Source of the DNA: Rugamonas sp045984285
Lineage (GTDB): Bacteria > Pseudomonadota > Gammaproteobacteria > Burkholderiales > Burkholderiaceae_D
Assembly (NCBI RefSeq): GCF_045984285.3
Contig: NZ_JBJQIK030000002.1
Coordinates: 558,001 to 622,000, forward strand
DNA length: 64,000 nt
Direction of reading: 5' to 3'
Shown here: positions 41,365 through 49,776 of the stretch, piece after piece
Position numbering within the stretch: the first letter of the stretch is position 1
Layout of the letters: each line of letters starts with the position of its first letter
Translations under genes and position numbers: made by a program
The notes under the pieces: generated by a model
What the model saw: the letters and a program-made list of their open reading frames with translations, nothing else
The model's database searches: none
Told to the model about the DNA's origin: nothing

Positions 41365-42005
41365 TGGTTCAATCGAGGGACAACAGCGTGGCAGTGCCAC
41401 CGTACTGGGAAGACGCCAAAAGCGAGCTCATGAAGCGCGACCGCATCATGAGCAAGCTGATTCCCAAGTTCGGCGACCTGCACCTGGTGGGCCACGACGA
41501 CCCGTTCACCACCCTGGCGCGTTCCATCGTCAACCAGCAGGTAACGCCCAAGGCCGCGAATGTGGCCTGGCAGAAGCTGCTGGAGTGCTGTCCCAAATTC
41601 GCGCCTGCCGCCGTGCTGAAAGCCGGGGCAGGGGAGCTGGCCGCCTGCGGCCTCTCCAAACGCAAGACCGAATACATCCTGGACCTGGCCGACAATTTCA
41701 AGGCAAAAAAGGTCCACGCCACCCAGTGGCACTCGATGGACGACGAGGCCGTGATTGCGGAACTGGTGCAGATTCGCGGCATCACCCGCTGGACGGCCGA
41801 AATGTTCCTGATTTTCAACCTGCTGCGGCCGAACGTGCTGCCGCTGGACGACCAGCGCCTGATCGCAGGCATCAGCCACAACTACTTCTCGGGCGAGCCC
41901 GTTTCCCGCAGCGATGCGCGCGAAGTGTCGGCCAACTGGGAACCGTATCGTACGGTGGCCACCTGGTATTTATGGCGTAGTCTGGACCCGGTTCCGGTAG
42001 AATAG
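41364..42005 (+). CDS. alkA: DNA-3-methyladenine glycosylase II (AlkA family)
   Basis: A 213-residue HhH-GPD DNA glycosylase: FTTLARSIVNQQVTPKAAN, the helix-hairpin-helix LVQIRGITRWTAEMFLIF and the catalytic Asp in LPLDDQRL. It removes alkylated purines. It is shorter than E. coli AlkA (282 residues), lacking the N-terminal beta domain, like many betaproteobacterial forms. Overlap with cysS (TAATG) and the closely following accA suggest one transcript. Confidence 0.9.
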   Translation: MVQSRDNSVAVPPYWEDAKSELMKRDRIMSKLIPKFGDLHLVGHDDPFTTLARSIVNQQVTPKAANVAWQKLLECCPKFAPAAVLKAGAGELAACGLSKRKTEYILDLADNFKAKKVHATQWHSMDDEAVIAELVQIRGITRWTAEMFLIFNLLRPNVLPLDDQRLIAGISHNYFSGEPVSRSDAREVSANWEPYRTVATWYLWRSLDPVPVE

Positions 42006-42074
42006 CGAAAATTCGACCTCCCGCAGCCCAGCCATAAGCGGGGCAGACGGGAGCGTCATACTCTCGGAGGTACA

Positions 42075-43049
42075 ATGACAAAAACCACTTTCCTCAATTT
42101 TGAGCAGCCAATTGCAGAGCTGGATTCCAAGATTGAAGAACTGCGCTTCGTGCAGGACGATTCCGCCGTCGACATCTCGGAAGAGATCGACCGCCTGGCC
42201 AAGAAAAGCCAGCAGCTGACCAAAGATATCTACGCCAAGCTCACGCCCTGGCAGGTGGCCCAGATCGCCCGCCACCCGCAGCGTCCATACACCATGGACT
42301 ATGTGAACGAAATCTTCACCGACTTCCACGAACTGCACGGCGACCGCACCTATGCGGACGACCAGTCCATCGTGGGCGGCCTGGCCCGTTTCAACGGCCA
42401 GCCCTGCATGGTGATCGGCCACCAGAAAGGCCGCGACACCAAAGAACGCGCCATGCGCAACTTCGGCATGCCGAAGCCGGAAGGCTACCGCAAGGCCATG
42501 CGCCTGATGAAGCTGGCCGAAAAATTCAACCTGCCGATCTTCACCTTCGTGGACACGCCCGGCGCCTTCCCCGGCATTGACGCCGAAGAGCGCGGCCAGT
42601 CCGAAGCCATCGGCCACAACCTGTACGTGATGGCCGAGCTGAAAGTGCCGCTGATTGCGACCATCATCGGCGAAGGCGGCTCCGGCGGCGCGCTGGCGAT
42701 TGCCGTGGGCGACGCCGTGCTGATGCTGCAATACGCCACGTACTCCGTGATTTCCCCTGAAGGCTGCGCCTCCATCCTGTGGAAGACCGCCGAACGTGCG
42801 GCCGACGCCGCCGAAGCACTGGGCCTGACGGCGCACCGCCTGAAAGCCATCGGCCTGATCGACAAAATCGTCAACGAACCGCTGGGCGGCGCCCACCGCG
42901 ACCCGAAAGCGATGGCGACGATGTTGAAACGTGCGCTGGCCGACAGCCTGCGCCAGTTCCAGGGCATGAAAACCAAAGACCTGCTCGAAGCCCGCCACGA
43001 AAAGCTGATGAGCTACGGCAAATTCAAAGAAACCACCCCGCAAGAATAA
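42075..43049 (+). CDS. accA: Acetyl-CoA carboxylase carboxyltransferase subunit alpha
   Basis: A 324-residue protein matching the AccA length and sequence: FLNFEQPIAELDSKIEELR at the N-terminus, YTMDYVNEIFTDFHELHGDR, FVDTPGAFPGIDAEERGQSEAI and IGEGGSGGALAIAVGD. With AccD it transfers the carboxyl group from biotin to acetyl-CoA, forming malonyl-CoA for fatty acid synthesis. GGAGGT lies seven bases before the ATG. A family B palindrome follows the stop. Confidence 0.97.
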   Translation: MTKTTFLNFEQPIAELDSKIEELRFVQDDSAVDISEEIDRLAKKSQQLTKDIYAKLTPWQVAQIARHPQRPYTMDYVNEIFTDFHELHGDRTYADDQSIVGGLARFNGQPCMVIGHQKGRDTKERAMRNFGMPKPEGYRKAMRLMKLAEKFNLPIFTFVDTPGAFPGIDAEERGQSEAIGHNLYVMAELKVPLIATIIGEGGSGGALAIAVGDAVLMLQYATYSVISPEGCASILWKTAERAADAAEALGLTAHRLKAIGLIDKIVNEPLGGAHRDPKAMATMLKRALADSLRQFQGMKTKDLLEARHEKLMSYGKFKETTPQE

Positions 43050-43052
43050 ATT

Positions 43053-43128
43053 GGGGACAGACCCTGATTATTTTTATCCAGGGTCTGTCTTCGATTATCT
43101 CTCCTGGGTCCCCGCCTGCGCGGGGACG
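43053..43128. repeat. Palindromic elements between accA and tilS, family B
   Basis: GGGGACAGACCCTG (43053-43066) pairs with CAGGGTCTGTCTTC (43079-43092). A second hairpin follows, GTCCCCGC-CTGC-GCGGGGAC (43108-43127). The first is the same family as 29752-29845. Confidence 0.85.
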
Positions 43129-43139
43129 ACGCGCCTGCC

Positions 43140-44516
43140 ATGAAGTCAATCCCGCTGACTGATCTGCTGAACCAGTCCCTGGCAGCCTTGCCCGCTGGTG
43201 TAGCAGAGCAGGGCATCGCCATCGCCTACAGCGGCGGCCTCGACTCCTCAGCCCTGCTGCACGCCCTGCACGCCAGCGGCAAGCACAACCCGCATGCCTT
43301 CCACATCCACCACGGCCTGAGCCCCAACGCCGACGCCTGGCAAGCCCACTGCGCCGCCGAATGCGCGCGCCTCGGCATCAGCTACGCCGCGCGCAAGGTA
43401 AGCCTGCAAGCCGACGGCAAAGGCACCGAAGCCTCCGCCCGCAAAGCCCGCTACGCCGCCTTGGGCAGCCTGTGCAAGGAGCATGGCGTCAGCCTGCTGC
43501 TCACCGCCCACCACCAGGACGACCAGGCTGAAACCGTGCTGCTCCAGCTGCTGCGCGGCGCCGGCCCCGCAGGCCTCTCCGGCATGGACGCCTTCAACCA
43601 CGCCCCCGAGCTGCTGCAGAACGAAACCCTGCTGCTGGCCCGTCCGCTGCTGCAAGCCTCGCGCGCCCAGCTCGAAGCATACGTGCGTGAACACGCCATC
43701 GCCCACATCGAAGACGAATCCAACAGCGACCCGCGTTACGCCCGCAACGCCCTGCGCCACGGCGTGATGCCGCTGCTGGCCGCATCCTTTCCCGGCTTCC
43801 AGGAACGCTTCGCCCGCAGCGCAAGCCACGCCCAATCCGCCCAGCGCCTGCTGACCGAACTGGCCGAAGCGGACCTGCAAGCCATCCTGCAGGGCGACAG
43901 CATCGACCTGACAGCGCTTGCCGCCCTCAGCAAGGACCGCCGCGCCAACGTGCTGCGGCACTGGTTCGCGGTACGCCAGATCCGCATTCCATCCGCCGCC
44001 TGGCTGGCCGAGATGCAGGACCAGGCCCTCACGGCCCGCGAAGACGCCAACCTGAAGGTAAGCCACCCCGACTGCGAAGTGCGCCGCCACCGCGGCCGCC
44101 TGCACCTGGCGCCCAAGCTGCGCGAGCTGGAAGGCACGCGCGAAGACCAGTTCGACGACAAGCCAGGCCAGCACTTCCGCTGGTCCGGTGAAGCCAGCAT
44201 GCCGTTCCCGGCCTACGGCGGCACCCTGCATTTTGACAAGGCGGAAGAGGGCCTCGACCCCGCCTGGTTGCGGGACCAGCTGCTCACCATCGAATTCCGC
44301 CGCGGCGGCGAACGCCTCAAGCCCGCCCATAACCGTCCCACCCGCAACCTCAAGCACCACTACCAGGCGCTTGGCGTGCCGGCCTGGGAGCGCGAACGCA
44401 GCCCCGTGGTCAGCATTCCGGGGCAAGTTTTGTTCGCTGCCGGTATCGGCATGGACTGCCATAAAATGACCTTAGGTACCGGCGATCGTATCGTTTTTCG
44501 CTGGCAGGCCGAATAA
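43140..44516 (+). CDS. tilS: tRNA(Ile)-lysidine synthetase
   Basis: A 458-residue enzyme that places lysidine at C34 of tRNA-Ile(CAU), so that it reads AUA. The PP-loop SGGLDSS at residues 31-37 binds ATP; HHGLSPNADAW and LLTAHHQDDQAETVLLQLLRG follow; the central TilS domain and the C-terminal TilS_C domain (FRRGGERLKPAHNRPTRNLKHHYQ) are complete. The start ATG at 43140 lies directly after the palindromic repeat, and no ribosome-binding site is evident. Confidence 0.94.
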   Translation: MKSIPLTDLLNQSLAALPAGVAEQGIAIAYSGGLDSSALLHALHASGKHNPHAFHIHHGLSPNADAWQAHCAAECARLGISYAARKVSLQADGKGTEASARKARYAALGSLCKEHGVSLLLTAHHQDDQAETVLLQLLRGAGPAGLSGMDAFNHAPELLQNETLLLARPLLQASRAQLEAYVREHAIAHIEDESNSDPRYARNALRHGVMPLLAASFPGFQERFARSASHAQSAQRLLTELAEADLQAILQGDSIDLTALAALSKDRRANVLRHWFAVRQIRIPSAAWLAEMQDQALTAREDANLKVSHPDCEVRRHRGRLHLAPKLRELEGTREDQFDDKPGQHFRWSGEASMPFPAYGGTLHFDKAEEGLDPAWLRDQLLTIEFRRGGERLKPAHNRPTRNLKHHYQALGVPAWERERSPVVSIPGQVLFAAGIGMDCHKMTLGTGDRIVFRWQAE

Positions 44517-44611
44517 AGATCAGTTACCCCGGCAATTTGATATGTGCATATGCTAAGTCTGTATATAGTCATAACTTTATTGACTTGTCGTTTTGCACCG
44601 CAGCATGTAGA

Positions 44612-44629
44612 GTAAAGGGCTCCCTTTAC
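44612..44629. repeat. Short perfect palindrome in the lysC leader
   Basis: GTAAAGGG-CT-CCCTTTAC, 20 bases before the lysC start. It could be a protein-binding site or a small hairpin covering the ribosome-binding region. No lysine riboswitch is seen in the 132-base leader. Confidence 0.45.
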
Positions 44630-44648
44630 CTTCAACCGAATTCAAGTT

Positions 44649-45896
44649 ATGGCTTTAATCGTTCACAAGTACGGCGGCACGTCGATGGGATCGCCGGAAC
44701 GCATCAAGAACGTCGCGCGCCGTGTTGCCAAGTGGCACGATGCGGGACATCAGATTGTGGTCGTGCCTTCGGCCATGTCCGGCGAAACCAACCGCCTGAT
44801 CGCCCTGGCCAAGGAAATCCAGAACCCGCCCGACCCGCGCGAGCTGGACATGATCGCCTCCACCGGCGAACAAGTGTCCGTGGGCCTGCTGTCGATGGCG
44901 CTGCAGGCGATTGGCAAACAGGCCGTGTCCTACGCCGGCTGGCAGGTTGGCATTAAAACCGACTCCGCCTTCACCAAGGCGCGCATCCAGTCGATTGATG
45001 ACGCGCGCGTGCGCAAAGACCTGGAAGAGAACAAGATCGTCGTCATTACCGGCTTCCAGGGCGTGGATGACAACGACAACATCGCCACGCTGGGCCGCGG
45101 CGGTTCCGACACTTCCGCCGTGGCGATTGCCGCTGCGCTGAAGGCCGACGAATGCCTGATCTACACCGACGTGGACGGCGTGTACACCACCGACCCGCGC
45201 GTGGTATCCGAAGCGCGCCGCCTGAAGGCGATTACGTTTGAAGAAATGCTGGAACTGGCCTCGCTCGGTTCCAAAGTGCTGCAAACCCGCTCCGTGGAAT
45301 TTGCCGGCAACTACCGCGTACCGACCCGCGTGCTGTCCTCGCTGACCGATCCGCTGATGGATCTGGCCGAAGAAGCCAACTCGGGCACCCTGATTTCGTT
45401 TGAGGAAGACACCAATATGGAACAAGCAGTCATCTCCGGCATCGCCTTCAACCGTGACGAAGCCAAAATCTCCGTGATGGGCGTGCCGGACCGTCCGGGC
45501 GTGGCGTATCACATCCTGGGCCCGGTGGCCGACGCCAACATTGAAGTGGACATGATCATCCAGAACCAGAGCGTGGATGGCAAAACCGACTTCACCTTCA
45601 CCGTTTCGCGCAACGACTACAACAAGGCGATTGAAGCGCTGAACGCGCAGAAGGAAGCAATTGGCTTCTCCAGCCTGATTGGCGACGCCAAGGTGTCCAA
45701 GATCTCGGTGGTGGGCGTGGGCATGCGCTCGCACGTAGGCGTGGCCTCCAAGATGTTCCAGACGCTGGCGGAAGAGACCATCAACATCATGATGATCTCC
45801 ACCAGCGAGATCAAGATTTCCGTGCTGATTGACGAGAAATACATGGAGCTGGCGGTGCGCGCGCTGCACAAGGCGTTCGAGTTGGAAAAAGAATAA
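44649..45896 (+). CDS. lysC: Aspartate kinase
   Basis: A 415-residue aspartokinase: VHKYGGTSMGSPERIK at the start, GRGGSDTSAVAIAAAL in the kinase domain, and two C-terminal ACT domains (ISVMGVPDRPGVAYHILGPV; ISVVGVGMRSHVGVASKMF) that sense end products. It phosphorylates aspartate, the first step to lysine, threonine and methionine. The length and architecture are those of the class feedback-inhibited by lysine plus threonine in betaproteobacteria. A tRNA-Ser gene follows 120 bases downstream. Confidence 0.96.
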   Translation: MALIVHKYGGTSMGSPERIKNVARRVAKWHDAGHQIVVVPSAMSGETNRLIALAKEIQNPPDPRELDMIASTGEQVSVGLLSMALQAIGKQAVSYAGWQVGIKTDSAFTKARIQSIDDARVRKDLEENKIVVITGFQGVDDNDNIATLGRGGSDTSAVAIAAALKADECLIYTDVDGVYTTDPRVVSEARRLKAITFEEMLELASLGSKVLQTRSVEFAGNYRVPTRVLSSLTDPLMDLAEEANSGTLISFEEDTNMEQAVISGIAFNRDEAKISVMGVPDRPGVAYHILGPVADANIEVDMIIQNQSVDGKTDFTFTVSRNDYNKAIEALNAQKEAIGFSSLIGDAKVSKISVVGVGMRSHVGVASKMFQTLAEETINIMMISTSEIKISVLIDEKYMELAVRALHKAFELEKE

Positions 45897-46016
45897 ATAT
45901 TTCAGAAAAAAACCGCCGATTTCCTTGACCAAAGTGGTTCGGGCAATTACTATGGCGGTCGTCCTGATCTGGCACGGAAACGTGAGAGAGAAGGGCAATA
46001 GTTGAGCAATCAGCTA

Positions 46017-46109
46017 GGAGACGTGGCCGAGTGGCCGAAGGCACTTCCCTGCTAAGGAAGCATACGGGCAAAACCTGTATCGTGGGTTCGAATCCCACCG
46101 TCTCCGCCA
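46017..46109 (+). tRNA. tRNA-Ser (anticodon GCU)
   Basis: A 93-base gene including an encoded CCA. Acceptor GGAGACG/CGTCTCC, anticodon stem CTTCC/GGAAG around loop CTGCTAA giving anticodon GCT, long variable arm (CATACGGGCAAAACCTGTATCG), T-arm GGGTTCGAATCCC. It decodes AGC and AGU. The AT-rich accessory block begins downstream. Confidence 0.96.
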
Positions 46110-46116
46110 GGAACAG

Positions 46117-46152
46117 AAAAAATGGGCTCCCCTGCGGGAGCCCATTTTTTTT
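46117..46152 (+). terminator. Terminator of tRNA-Ser
   Basis: AAAAAATGGGCTCCC-CTGC-GGGAGCCCATTTTTTTT: a perfect stem of more than 10 pairs followed by eight T. It lies eight bases after the tRNA CCA end and can also act in reverse. Confidence 0.92.
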
Positions 46153-46161
46153 GTTCCGGAC

Positions 46162-46213
46162 GGAGTCGGTGGGATTCGAAGACCGGGCCCTACCGGGCCC
46201 GGGCTCTTCGAAT
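46162..46213. repeat. Inverted partial copy of the tRNA-Ser 3' end within a hairpin
   Basis: 46162-46180 (GGAGTCGGTGGGATTCGAA) is the reverse complement of the last 19 bases of the T-arm and acceptor of tRNA-Ser, with one mismatch. It continues into an inverted repeat, ATTCGAAGA (46174-46182) and TCTTCGAAT (46205-46213), whose loop is the GC-rich palindrome CGGGCCC...GGGCCCG. It could be a relic of integration or recombination at the tRNA. Confidence 0.6.
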
Positions 46214-46725
46214 CGCCCATTTGCTGCCGCGGCGCGGCAGCACCGCGCGCCGTGGGCGCGCGGCGTATGCACCATCTATAACGATCGTCCGCATCGTTAG
46301 CTTGTCCTGGACCCGGTCGTGTAGCAATCCGATAACGTGTCCCTAAGGCTTTGATTTCAAAAGCGTCTTACGGCGTGCAATGTCATCTATACCGGTACGA
46401 TTTCGGCCTTAGCCTCCACAATTTCGCTTCCCTTGCGCTGTCGCAGAAGCATATGGCAACGCCAGCACAACTCGCCACTTACTCATTCATTGAGTTCTCA
46501 GGGTTAACGGGTCTTAGCTCGCTCATCGATATTCCGACGAATCTATTGGCTTGTAGCGAAAAGCCTAGAAAGGCTCCTGTTTTTAACTGTGTTAACTCGG
46601 TTTGATATTAGAGCCTTTTAAATGTTGCTGTACTGCGTCGGGCGTGAGGAGGCGACGATTAAGGTTTGTTGCCAAGAAGACTTAACAATGCGACCATAAG
46701 AAATCAATTCTGGCGCGAGGTTGAG
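46214..46725. other. 512-base stretch without a convincing gene
   Basis: The first 60 bases are GC-rich and self-complementary (CCGCGGCGCGGCAGCACCGC; GCGCGCCGTGGGCGCGCGGC). From about 46270 the composition drops to that of the following genes. No homologue-like reading frame, tRNA or integrase is visible. The last 80 bases probably hold the promoter of the PHP-ATPase gene. Confidence 0.5.
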
Positions 46726-49700
46726 ATGGGTAGAGGTGCACTTTGGAATAGATGGGACCTTCATATTCACACGCCCGCGTCATACGAATGGTCGGGTGGC
46801 AAGCGGTTGCGTGACATCAGTTCGGTTGAGGAGCGTACCGCGCTGCTTGAGCAGGTAGTTAAAGGCATAAACGCATCTAATTGTGCTGTAGTTGCGGTTA
46901 TGGACTATTGGACGTTCGACGGCGTCATCGCACTTCGCGACTACTTGAAACAACCCGGCGCAATCAAATGCGATGCCACAATACTCCCTGGCATCGAGCT
47001 TCGGATGGTGTCGCCAGGGGACTTCCGCCTAAATATGCATGTGATACTCAATGAAGGCTTGTCAGACGAAAAGCTGCAGGCATTCAAATCACAGCTTCAC
47101 TTAAGCATCACAGATAAGCCGTTGAACGACGACTATCTCATTGAATGGGCTCGTGAACACCTCACCGATAAGAGACTCGCCCAGCTCGGTACCTCAAAAG
47201 CTACCGTTATGTCTGACAAGGCCGTTGCACTAATCGCAGCCAGTAAGACCGTTGAGGTAAGCACCGACTCTGTAAAGGCAGCTCTGAAGCAGTTTGGCAG
47301 TGACGAGGCAATTTTGTTTGTACCGTTTGATACGAATGATGGGGTCAAGAAGATTAAGTTTCGAGAACATCACTCGTTTCCGAATGAGCTTCTAGCAATG
47401 GAGGCAATCTTCGAGGTCGGCAACCAAGGAACACGTGACGCGTTCGCTGGCATTCAGACCAACGAAAACCAAGAGTACTTCTCGGAGTTTCAAGAGGCGA
47501 TAAAGCATCCAAAACTAGCGGTTCGTGGCAGCGATGCGCATAAGATTACTGATTATGGAAGTTTTCCCGGCGGACGAGCGACCTGGATCAAGGCATCACC
47601 AAATTTTTCTGGTCTTCTTCAAGCTTGCAAAGAGCCCGCTAATCGATCATTTACTGGGCCAACGCCTCCGAAGTTAGATTTTGTTGCGAGGAATCCACAG
47701 CTATTTATTGAATCCATTCATGTTAGGAAGCGCGCTGGCGCTCCGGAGATTGGCGCCTGGCTCGACGGAACAAATTTGGAATTTAATCAGGACTTGGTCG
47801 CGCTCATCGGCAAAAAAGGAAGTGGAAAGAGCGCGCTAGCTGACGTTCTTGGCCTACTTGGCGACACGCTGAATTCCAACTACTTCTCGTTCCTCTCTGA
47901 GCATCGGTTTCGCTTGAAGAAAGATGACAAGGCGAGCTCGTTTGAGGCGATGCTGAAGTGGAACCAAGATGCGAAAGCCGCCGAGTGGCGGTTACTTTCT
48001 AGTAGCCGTTCGCCTTCTTCCGTGCAGAGGGTTAAGTATCTTCCTCAGAGATACTTTGAGGAGCTTTGCAATGATCACGTAGCCGGTGATGATAAGCTTC
48101 TTCAAGAGGAACTGAAACAAGTCATCTACTCCCACATACCTCATGATGAGCGGGACGGCGCATACACCCTTGACGACATCATCGATAGGCGAAGCGCCAG
48201 CATTGAACGAGAGATTGCGACCCATCGCAGCAGACTTACTGGCGTTAACTCGAGGATTCTCAGCTTAACAGCGGAGGTCACTCCTGACGCTCAACAGTCC
48301 TTACGACAATCTGTTCGCCTCGCCCTGGTGCGACTGAGGGCTCTCAAAGCCAACGTTCCGGTTGTTCTAGCCGCTCCTTCGGAAAACGACGAAGTGACTG
48401 CCGGAGCAGCGAAACGAATCGAAGAATTGAATGCACTTATCGATGACGTAAATGCTCAAATCGAGAGCGTACGGAACCAATCCGAATCTGACAAAGGTAC
48501 CATCCGAATTATCGACGATGTGAAGGAACACATTGCTCGAGTCGAGAAGTATGTCAAGGAAGAGAGATTGGAGCTTGATCCAAAACTCTCGACCCTTCAG
48601 CTCGAGGTCGACGAAATCATCACGTTTGCAACTGACTTAAGCAAAGTTGACGGCTTGCGTACAGCCGCGACACAGGCGTTAGAGGCCGCTCGTGCCAAGC
48701 TGGACGAAACCAGAGAGGATTCCTTAACGGCGAGACTTTCCAACCTCCGCGGAATGAGAGCTGCGGAGCAGACGAAAATGAATGAGCCGATGAAGCTCCA
48801 TCAAGAGTCAATCGAGCGGCTTAAAGATTGGGAGCAAGAGTGGAAGGCCGCTGTCGGGAATCCTGAATTGCCGGAATCGTTTGCCGGCCTGTGGGCCCAG
48901 CTTCGAGCACTGGGGACACAACGCCAAGAGCTCAATAAGTTGGTTGAGCAGCGTACCCTTATTTCGATAGAAATTCTAAGGTGTCTCAAGCAGCGGGCGG
49001 AGTTGCTGCGACAGATGTTCAGTTCTGTGCAGAAGCTTATCGATGAAGAGCCTCAAATCAAAGACGCACTCGGGGTAAATTTCTCGGTGAAGTTTTCGTT
49101 TGACCCGTTTGTAGTTCGGCTGTTCGACTTTGTGAAGCAGAGTGTCGGCTCTTTCGCTGGCATTGAGGAATCGCGGGCAGTGGCCCAGACATTGATCGCA
49201 ACATATGACCTTGAGACGGAAGAGGGATTGCGGGCCTTCCTTGACGCAGCGCACTTGAAACTAACGACGACCAATACAGGGAAGCCTGTTGCCCTGACAT
49301 CGCTCGTGAAGTCCAATCGCACACCCTCAGAGCTTATGGATTTCCTTTTCGGACTTTCATACGCCGATTTGAGTTACGGTCTGAACCTCGACAACGTGGA
49401 GCTTGAACGGCTATCTCCAGGTCAACGCGGCGCACTACTTCTAATATTCTATCTACTTGTAGACCGTGAACGAATCCCAATTATCCTGGACCAGCCAGAG
49501 GAAAATTTGGATAACGAGACGGTCTACAAACTTCTGGTCAACGTCCTAACTAGGGCTAAGCAACATCGCCAAGTAATTATGGTCACGCATAACGCCAACC
49601 TTGCGGTCGCCTGCGACGCCGAGCAAGTCATCGTGTGCACGATGCGGAGGGACGGTACCAACCAAATCGAATACACATCGGGTGGGATCGAAGAGTTGGC

Positions 49701-49776
49701 GCTGAATCGCGCTGCTGTGGATATTCTTGAAGGAACGAAGCCTGCATTTGAAAATCGGAGACGGAAATATCGATGA
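46726..49776 (+). CDS. PHP-domain/SMC-like ATPase, candidate anti-phage effector-sensor
   Basis: A 1016-residue protein. Residues 1-290 look like a PHP phosphoesterase: WDLHIHTPASY (His13, His15), PGIELR near 88 and RGSDAHK (Asp270, His272). Residues 355-1016 form a split ABC/SMC-type ATPase: Walker A GKKGSGKS (362-369), a helical coiled region (about 490-780), signature LSPGQRG (896-902), Walker B IPIILDQPEE (917-926) and H-loop VTHNAN (His955). It resembles PHP-plus-ATPase proteins labelled TrlF-family in databases. A nuclease or phosphatase gated by the ATPase is inferred. ATG 46726 is chosen for the GAGG five bases upstream; TTG 46666 is in frame. It overlaps the next gene as ATGA. Codon use is AT-richer than in the surroundings. 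Confidence 0.8.
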   Translation: MGRGALWNRWDLHIHTPASYEWSGGKRLRDISSVEERTALLEQVVKGINASNCAVVAVMDYWTFDGVIALRDYLKQPGAIKCDATILPGIELRMVSPGDFRLNMHVILNEGLSDEKLQAFKSQLHLSITDKPLNDDYLIEWAREHLTDKRLAQLGTSKATVMSDKAVALIAASKTVEVSTDSVKAALKQFGSDEAILFVPFDTNDGVKKIKFREHHSFPNELLAMEAIFEVGNQGTRDAFAGIQTNENQEYFSEFQEAIKHPKLAVRGSDAHKITDYGSFPGGRATWIKASPNFSGLLQACKEPANRSFTGPTPPKLDFVARNPQLFIESIHVRKRAGAPEIGAWLDGTNLEFNQDLVALIGKKGSGKSALADVLGLLGDTLNSNYFSFLSEHRFRLKKDDKASSFEAMLKWNQDAKAAEWRLLSSSRSPSSVQRVKYLPQRYFEELCNDHVAGDDKLLQEELKQVIYSHIPHDERDGAYTLDDIIDRRSASIEREIATHRSRLTGVNSRILSLTAEVTPDAQQSLRQSVRLALVRLRALKANVPVVLAAPSENDEVTAGAAKRIEELNALIDDVNAQIESVRNQSESDKGTIRIIDDVKEHIARVEKYVKEERLELDPKLSTLQLEVDEIITFATDLSKVDGLRTAATQALEAARAKLDETREDSLTARLSNLRGMRAAEQTKMNEPMKLHQESIERLKDWEQEWKAAVGNPELPESFAGLWAQLRALGTQRQELNKLVEQRTLISIEILRCLKQRAELLRQMFSSVQKLIDEEPQIKDALGVNFSVKFSFDPFVVRLFDFVKQSVGSFAGIEESRAVAQTLIATYDLETEEGLRAFLDAAHLKLTTTNTGKPVALTSLVKSNRTPSELMDFLFGLSYADLSYGLNLDNVELERLSPGQRGALLLIFYLLVDRERIPIILDQPEENLDNETVYKLLVNVLTRAKQHRQVIMVTHNANLAVACDAEQVIVCTMRRDGTNQIEYTSGGIEELALNRAAVDILEGTKPAFENRRRKYR

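Noticed and set aside
44517..44648. Lysine riboswitch upstream of lysC
   Set aside because: The leader is only 132 bases and shows just one short palindrome, not the five-helix L-box architecture.
46351..46605. An 84-codon open frame between tRNA-Ser and the PHP-ATPase gene
   Set aside because: No ribosome-binding site, no recognisable motif, low-complexity Ser/Leu-rich product; it looks like a chance frame in AT-richer DNA.
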